From: Kingdonia uniflora
Taxonomy: Eukaryota; Streptophyta; Magnoliopsida; Ranunculales; Circaeasteraceae
Reading direction: 5' to 3'
Assembly (NCBI GenBank): GCA_014058105.1
Contig: JACGCM010000428.1
Location: 186,001-250,000 of the forward strand
DNA: 64,000 nt
Shown: positions 57,772 to 64,000 of the stretch, piece after piece
Numbering within the stretch: position 1 is the stretch's first letter
How the letters are laid out: each line of letters begins with the position of its first letter
Position numbers and translations under genes: made by a program
Notes under the pieces: model-generated
What the model was told of the DNA's origin: nothing
Database searches by the model: none
Seen by the model: the letters and a program-made list of their open reading frames with translations, nothing else

Positions 57772-58898
57772 AACACATAAACTAATCTAAATGTTTTATG
57801 TCAATTTAACCTCAGACAAGTGAATGTGATCTGCTTAAAGAAACCATTGAACAAATAAAGGCGGAGATTGAACTAAAGCGTGTAGTTGACGAGCAATGTG
57901 CACTAGAGTTCGCAGATCTTCCAAGGCAGTTAGATACGAAGGTAAGGTCTTAGGCAGATGTCATTATCGCATCCATTGTTTGTTTTTGTCAAAATCCTAA
58001 TTTTCCTTATCAAATTTATGTTTTTAGATATTGGAGCGCAAAAATTTGGAGGAAAAAAATACAAGTTTGGAGGCAGAGCTAAGGCAAAAATCTGGCCTTG
58101 AAGACTGTAATCAAAGCTTATCTGTTGAGTTGAATAAAAAGGTAATGAGTTTAATACAAAGGTAATAGTGTTGAGTGTCCCTAACCCCTAATTACTTATA
58201 GTCTTCCACTAATCATTCTTGCATCTGGCGTAATTATTTTGTCCCTAAATGTGTACAGTGTAAAGAGATCGAGTCACTAAAAGCGGTAAATTCATTTTTT
58301 ATGGAGCAAATAGACTTGCAACTTCCTCCTTGAGCTACACCAGTGAGTTTACCAAAATTTAATAATGTTTAATTATTTGTCACTAATTTGTAAGTCTGGT
58401 AACATTGTTCTTGTGCTCATGTTTTGAACAGCTTGTTATGCTACCATCACAAATTAATTGAAGTTAATTGCGAAAGAAGTTGATTGCGAAAGAAGATTTT
58501 GTAAGTCATTCGAAATTAATGAAATTAATTGAAGTTAGTGAATTGGAGTTTGTGTTTGATAATAGTGAATTAAAACTTAATTTTGTGTACGAATTTAGTG
58601 AATGGATAATAGTGAATTTAAGTTTCATTTTGGGGGTTCATTTTGTATACAAATTTTTTAGTTAGTGGAATGGAGTTTGTGTTTGATTATCCCAAAATCA
58701 AATTTAAATGAACTGGAGTTATATAGCTCATCTCCTTTATGTATTTAGAACAGATAATGATCTGGACATCCAAGTATAAGAAAAAAACAACGAGATATAC
58801 AGAGGAAACTAACCATCTCGTAAACTCCCCCGCCCATCCTTCTGAATTATATGAAATACTGATTTCAATGTTTATTCTAATGTTGGATATTTTTACAG

Positions 58899-59237
58899 CG
58901 ACGAAAGTTGGTTAATGCTGAAGAGAGGATGAAGTCTTTAGAAGCAAATAACAGTGAATGGGTATGTCCTATTCCTAACTCTTGCTCATATTTGAGATTG
59001 CTCTTTGTAATGCATGGTTTCAAAATCATGTTATTGAAATCGAATATTGTCGAATTCGACAATTAGGAATTTCATCTCGAGTTGTGCATGGTAAATATTG
59101 TCGAACTCGACAATTTAGATAATGTTCATGTACATACCAAGTGTATTTATCCTAATGTTGGAGTTTTTTTTCAGCATAAGAAACTAGTTAATTCAGAAGA
59201 GAGGAAGAAGACTTTGGAAGTAGATAACAATGAATGG
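58899..59237 (+). repeat. Duplicated 63-bp exons with their flanking intron
   Basis: Exons 58899-58961 (KLVNAEERMKSLEANNSEW) and 59175-59237 (KLVNSEERKKTLEVDNNEW) are alike, and the intron sequence after each is too (TATTCCTAACTCTTG, ATATTTGAGATT, AATGCATGGTTT). A tandem duplication of about 276 bp added 21 residues, three coiled-coil heptads, in frame. Confidence 0.85.
59046..59114. repeat. Palindrome cluster 4 (PMD intron 9), 2 copies
   Basis: Copies at 59046-59063 and 59097-59114, 51 bp apart. Confidence 0.9.
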
Positions 59238-59304
59238 GTATGATATATTCCTAACTCTTGTACATATTTGAGATTACTCTATTTAATGCATGGTTTGAAG
59301 TCAT

Positions 59305-59459
59305 AGTTATCGAATTCGATGATTATTATCTTCATATTGTCGAATTCGACAATATTGGTAATATATATTTCCACTTGGACAATAAATAATTGTCGAGTTC
59401 GACAATTATGGCACTGTAAATTAGAATTATGGATACACAATATTGTCGAATTCGACAAT
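59305..59459. repeat. Palindrome cluster 5 (PMD intron 10), 3-4 copies
   Basis: A degenerate copy near 59305, then copies at 59336, 59389 and 59442, 53 bp apart. The last is perfect and extended to AATATTGTCGAATTCGACAA-TATT. Confidence 0.9.
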
Positions 59460-59745
59460 ATTGCTCTAATATTACTGTCTGTTATAATACGAGGACTTGT
59501 TGCAGGAGGTTTGGCGTCAAACATTGAAGAAGGCACTCGCAAGTGAAGGGATGGGAGACATGGGGGACCCAACCTTCGAAGAACTTTTTGAGCAGAATGA
59601 AAGATTCTTCATAATAGCGCAGCAAGGACCCAAGGAATATTATCAAGAGGACTTGGTTTCCACGGCGGTAAACCTTGAAAATGTTGTCATTGCTAGGAGG
59701 GAGAAAATGGCTAAGAAGAAGAAGATGCAAGAACTTTTATTCTAA

Positions 59746-60426
59746 CCGTGGAAGAAGTATCTTGTAGATGTTCGTGGTGTCGAAATAAGTGATAACAATT
59801 CTGGTTTTAGGGTTACCACCGCGATTCAGCACCAGAGCCAACATAGATTCCCAGATGTAATAAAATCATTGAAGACCTTTCTCTGCAAGGACCGCTCATT
59901 ATGGAAGACTATCTTTAGCCAAACATTGGGTATATAAATCACTGCGGACGGGGAGAACGCATACCAAATTCTGTTATAGGCGTATTCTTATGGTCATCAA
60001 CATGTGGAGTATAGGCATATGGCATATTTACTAGCCACCTACTATGAGAAGGTTGTGGTCTTCATTAGCCACACTGAAGCATATACATTCTTACCCCTGT
60101 TTTGGGCACGCAAAAGAAATACTACTTCAAATGAGGAGAGGTTCCAAAACCAAGTTATGGATACTAGTAGGTATTGGTGGTTTGGTTTGGGGGCGGACAA
60201 CCATTTCGTTCGCTTGATTCCAAGTTTCGATGCACCAATACCTCCACTTTCTACTATTTTCTACAGTCATGTAAATCTGAAAATTCCTCTGGGTTTCCAG
60301 AAAGAACAATTGACTAGGTATTTTGATGTGAGAGTAGGGAACTTCAGGGCATTACTTAGAGAGCACAAGTGTCAGGGGTATAGAGTTAATGACATGGTTG
60401 CTATTGGTTTGTCGACAATCAAATAG
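59746..60426 (+). pseudogene. OTU-type cysteine protease domain with catalytic Cys replaced
   Basis: Reading on after TAA 59743 in the same frame: KKYLVDVRGVEISDNNSGFR, then YRHMAYLLATYYEKVVVFIS, TFLPLFWARKR and a C-terminal GADNHFVRLIPSFDAPIPP. This is the plant-transposon OTU layout, in which the first motif is normally D-G-x-C-G-F-R and the late NHF histidine is catalytic. Here the Cys codon position is TCT (Ser, 59800-59802), so the protease would be inactive even without the stops at 59935 and 59977. Confidence 0.75.
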
Positions 60427-60715
60427 GGTTGTCGACCAAATTTTTGTATATGACAGTTATGTTACATCAATGTTTGTCATAGTATATAATTTTTTCCTTT
60501 TTTGTATATGACAGTTCATTTAGTTCAATGTTTATCACAATATATAATTTTTGGTATAACACTCTATTGTTGATTTATTTTTGTAGTATATAAATTTATG
60601 TTATGTCATATGAATCTCATTTCTAACTCTCCCCTCTTCAAAATGTACATTTTGCCTCTGAAGAATATTTTAACAGTGCACTTGAGTGTCTCTAAAAATT
60701 AAAATTTTGTCGATT

Positions 60716-60880
60716 TCGACAATACTTTAGTGTATATGGTTACTTACAATGTACAATATTGTCGATTTCGACAATTGTAGTATTATATTTCCAATTATGC
60801 ATTTGTAATATTGTCGAACCCGACAATATTACAATTGGTAGTTAGTTTTCTAGGTATATAATATTGTCGAAATCGACAAT
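60716..60880. repeat. Palindrome cluster 6 (between the convergent genes), 4 copies
   Basis: Copies start at 60716, 60758, 60810 and 60863 (spacing 42, 52, 53 bp). They lie in the gap between the OTU stop (60426) and the FAR1 stop (61111); the rest of that gap is AT-rich and unassigned. Confidence 0.9.
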
Positions 60881-61110
60881 TTATGGCAGTATTTTCAACA
60901 ATATACAAATTCATAGAGGGTGGGGGTGCATAAAACAACACAATCCCTAAACTGTATATAATTTATTGATATTTTCTCCGTGAAATACAACATTGCTATT
61001 GTCCTAAATTTCAATTACAAAACAAATATAATGTTGAATCAACGTACTAATTTCTCAATAATAATCAATACATATTTATTAGTCAATGAACGTGAACTCC
61101 TTTTGTTTTC

Positions 61111-63752
61111 CTAGATGTTGTGCTTGTCGGAATTTGAGTACAACGGCTGAATAGATTCCCCATTATTGTTGTCTCCTACATGGAACAAATTATTGTAAAT
61201 ATGGAACACATTATAGAAAAATCACGCAGAAGGTGCCGTTTATGCATATTGTTGGACATGTACTTACTTGATTCTGCTATCATCGTTTTCAGGAGTGGGC
61301 ATGTCCGTTTGTCATAGTTGCCGAGTACTCCACAACTTTTACATGTTCTCTTCTTCTTCATAACAGCCTCTTACATTCCCCCCTTCCATCTTGCCCCTTT
61401 CTTGTGATCAATCTTCGCTCGACCTTTTGTTTGAACCACGAGAGGGTTTAAAATCATAGGTCCGGACACCAGAGAATCTGTGACAGAAGTTGAGATATTT
61501 TGTTGTGATGCATCTATCTGTGTTAAAGCGTCATCGTAGTTTTGAAGGTAAGACTAAAGCTCGTTTAGCTTCAAAATCGCAAAATCAAAACTTTCTTTCA
61601 TCTTCGAGGCCCTTTCAAATAAAATTGATGCACGAAGCGATAGGTGGCTATGGCGTAAGGCATGTCGTAAGTTATCTCCTTCTAAGTGGCTTTCATCATA
61701 CGACCTTGAAAACTTGTTTACACCAATCGTCTACCTTGTCATAATGAAGGCCTCTGGGATTTTGAGAATGTCGTATTTCGAGAAAACCTTCAGGAGGTGA
61801 CAACATGGGAGTCCAACATACTCAAACAACTTGCATCCACAATTACCAGTTAGCTTCTCTAAGTCTATTTGTATCTCAAATGACTCGGCACGACCACTAT
61901 GGGCCTTCACCGTAAGTTACCGAACGTTACCTTCTACGTGTCTTTCTATTGCAACGAAGCGAACAACCTGGTCAAATTGATCCTGAAGTTTGTGGAACAT
62001 TGTTCTGGTGTAAATCTTTACAACATCTTTTTGTAGAGCTTGATGAGGTCCAACTTGACGATATCTGTGTTCTGATGCAAAGTCTTCTACGCTTTCTTGC
62101 TCGTATACCTCTATAAGGGCAACCTCATACTTGGTCACAAAACTGTACAACCCAGTTGTTATTGGCAACCAACCATTAAAGAAGTTGTTTGTGGACTCAC
62201 TCCGTCCTGTGCTGCTCATCCCTGCAAAGAAGGTCTCTCTATTCCATAACGGTATCCATCTTTGTCTAATATTAAAGATTCGGTGCATCCAAACGTTATC
62301 ATCCAATTTATATTTCTTTATTAGGTCCATCCACTTGGTTTCAAACTCTACACCCTCATATGTGTTGTGCATTATCGAATCGATATCTTCTTTGAATGTA
62401 GATGGTTCCCGATAAACATGGCCGATTTTCTCGGGAAATTTATTTGTGATGTGCCACAGACAAAATTGATGTTTGGTGTTGGGGAAGACCTGGAAATAAA
62501 CCAGAACTTTGAATGAAAGTGTCTCTGAATACTATATGATATTGTTGAATTCGACAATTTACAAATGTGATTGGATTGGAGTTATGCTAGCAATTATTGT
62601 CGAATTCGACAATAGTTCAATTGTAACTAGAGTAACAATTGTCGAATATTGTTAATTTCGACACTATTGATAATGAAAAATATACAATATACTCCAATTA
62701 ACAACACTGCAATTCGAGCAATAAGTGTCCAAGTACTCCTTTACCTTGGGAATAGCTGCGGCCATAGCTGCATCTTGATCGGTGATAATTGACACAGGGT
62801 GTTTGCAGTTCATTGCTTTGAGCCAAGTATGGAACAACCATAGAAATGTGTTTTCTTGCTCATTTCTTAGCAAAGCACATCCGAATCGAATTGTTTGGTA
62901 GTGGTTGTTGATTCCTGTAAACGGAGCAAAGGCCATCTTGTACACATTCGTCCGGTATGTAGTATCGAAGGTGACGACATCTCCAAATGCCTCATATGCG
63001 CCTTTTGAACGTCTATAGATCCAAAAAAAATTCAGTGCTCGGTCCTCCTCAATTAATTCTATGTCAAAATAAAACATCGGATCTGTAGTTTGTTTCTTCC
63101 TAAACCACTTCAACGCGGTTTGTGCATCTCCTCTGACTAGTCGTTCCTTATTTACTTTGACGTTGTGGTTGTAACAATCCCGTTTGCTAAAGGTTCTATC
63201 TGGGAATAATACCTGGATTTTGCTGACCGGAATATTGTGGAGCTAAAATGCCGTTGTAAGGTTTTTTGCTGCTTCAGGAAAGAATCTGTTAACCTTCATC
63301 CGATGCTGATTCCGTGGAGATACGAGTTTATGGTTATGGATATCCGTAAAACTTGTGACCACATACTTGCCTATTTTGGTATTCCAATTTATGTTCATTG
63401 TTGTTTTACACCCACACTTATTAGATGATCTTTTATTGCCAGCTACGTCACTACTCTATGGAGTGCCAAGGTTTTTCTTTGAAAAGCCATTGCTCATACA
63501 ACAAAAGTGGGCTCTGCCTATATCATCCGATCTTGGACGCTTAGTAGAATTACGTATCTTGGTAGAGAAACCCTGCCCTCTTCCATATCGTTCATGCCAC
63601 AGACGTGCATCATCTACAGTATCAAAATGTTGACCCTCGTATGGGGCATCCGCCGAAAATGGGTCTACAATACGTTCATTTTCACACCTTTCTGGGGACT
63701 CGTCACCAATAACTTTCGACCAATTTTTATCGACGGAGTCTTCCATTGTCAA
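61111..63752 (-). pseudogene. FAR1-like Mutator (MULE) transposase gene, broken
   Basis: Three exons, 62745-63752, 61268-62489 and 61111-61175, join in phase to about 764 codons, a normal FAR1-family length. N-terminal FAR1 zinc-binding domain (GRGQGFSTKIRNSTKRPRSD, then CGCKTTMN...DIHNHKLVSP), MULE catalytic core with TFDTTYRTNVYKMAF and ITDQDAAMAAAI (first two Asp) and GVEFETKW (candidate Glu), SWIM finger NCGCKLFEYVGLPCCHLLK, and C-terminal CKSCGVLGNYDKRTCP knuckle. In-frame stops at 63456, 63243, 61917, 61731 and 61371 make it non-functional. It converges on the PMD-OTU gene; palindromes occur in its first intron. Confidence 0.9.
62541..62665. repeat. Palindrome cluster 7 (FAR1 intron 1), 3 copies
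   Basis: Copies at 62541 and 62596 (55 bp apart) and an expanded one at 62638-62665, all inside the 255-bp intron of the transposase gene. The motif is thus shared by both genes of the unit. Confidence 0.9.
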
Positions 63753-64000
63753 TCTGACTAAGAAGTTTACACATAAAAGAAATGATTGTGAGTTGTAAGT
63801 AAAGTAATTGGAGATATCAAAATATCACCAACCAAACACAATTCAAGTCCAACGCATGTTAATTTCATAATTACATCACATACTACAAAAGGTAGAATAC
63901 AAGATGTAAACAATCATACACAAAAACCTGTCGTACCATATAAAATTTATTCATCACTTGCTGAATACTACAGCTACTTCATTACATGTGCCTCCCAATG
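63753..64000. other. Upstream of FAR1 gene, no terminus seen
   Basis: AT-rich leader/promoter DNA of the transposase gene. No terminal inverted repeat of the Mutator-like unit is visible before the window ends. Confidence 0.5.

Larger units (their letters stand above)
54997..60426 (+). pseudogene. Plant mobile domain - coiled coil - OTU protein gene of a Mutator-like unit, broken
   Basis: Exons by GT-AG joins, all in one phase: 54997-55446, 55536-56240, 56328-56498, 56817-57320, 57408-57554, 57816-57941, 58028-58141, 58259-58285, 58899-58961, 59175-59237, 59506-60426. Exon 1 is charged, with KRKRK. Exons 2-4 form the plant mobile domain (NSGLISAFMERWQPKTNSFY, FKWDEITLTLDDVEQLVGL, SWIFAHFPKLAGIP). 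Exons 5-10 encode a long coiled coil (LNDQLQKLKEDKDKE). The last exon runs in the same frame into an OTU fold. Broken by in-frame TGA TAA at 55396-55401, TAG at 57156 (Trp expected), and stops at 59743, 59935 and 59977. PMD and OTU domains are known in plant MULEs. Their separate or fused state in the ancestor is inferred. Confidence 0.8.

Noticed and set aside
56566..60880. CRISPR-like array (palindromic repeats with about 33-bp spacers)
   Set aside because: The host is a plant, no cas genes are present, repeats vary in sequence, and clusters sit inside introns of a transposon gene. Only the geometry is similar.
61490..61744. Plus-strand 84-codon frame
   Set aside because: It overlaps the FAR1 SWIM/C-terminal coding region on the opposite strand and has no recognisable motif.

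Overview
The window is nuclear DNA from a seed plant, most likely a eudicot with a large, transposon-rich genome. Evidence: GT-AG spliced genes with very long introns, a plant-specific kinesin, plant Copia, Ty3/gypsy, LINE, SINE, TRIM and hAT elements, and a plant Mutator-like unit with FAR1 and plant-mobile-domain genes. The species cannot be named from this sequence.

One host gene dominates. From 53322 down to 7334 (minus strand) there are sixteen exons of a KAC-type kinesin (KIN-14 family, chloroplast actin-based movement). All sixteen join in phase and give 761 codons with no stop. The rest of the gene lies beyond position 1. About 2.3 kb of coding sequence is spread over 46 kb because introns 2, 5, 9, 11 and 16 are filled with mobile elements.

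Intron contents in window order: 1-7.3 kb, Copia gag-pol relic, a SINE with a perfect 15-bp target-site duplication (TSD), and hAT-like elements; 8.4-11 kb, small LTR pair, tandem duplications and an hAT-like element; 11.7-20.5 kb, a non-autonomous LTR element with an open 475-codon frame, a 1001-bp hAT-like element with perfect 8-bp TSD, LINE fragments and a 353-bp TRIM with perfect TSD; 24.7-28.1 kb, Ty3/gypsy relic; 35.9-38.1 kb, second copy of the non-autonomous LTR element with a different centre; 44.2-48.4 kb, Copia with both LTRs and TSD; 49.4-52.0 kb, L1-type LINE.

Upstream of the kinesin (54-64 kb) is a different unit. A plus-strand gene of at least eleven exons encodes a plant mobile domain, a long coiled coil and, in the same frame, an OTU-type cysteine protease domain. 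A minus-strand three-exon FAR1/MULE transposase gene converges on it. Both are broken by several stops. About 33 copies of an 18-bp palindrome (consensus ATTGTCGAATTCGACAAT) occur through this unit, all in introns, leader or intergenic DNA and none in the exons, mostly about 49-55 bp apart. They look like an array of protein-binding sites belonging to the element and are the most unusual signal in the window.
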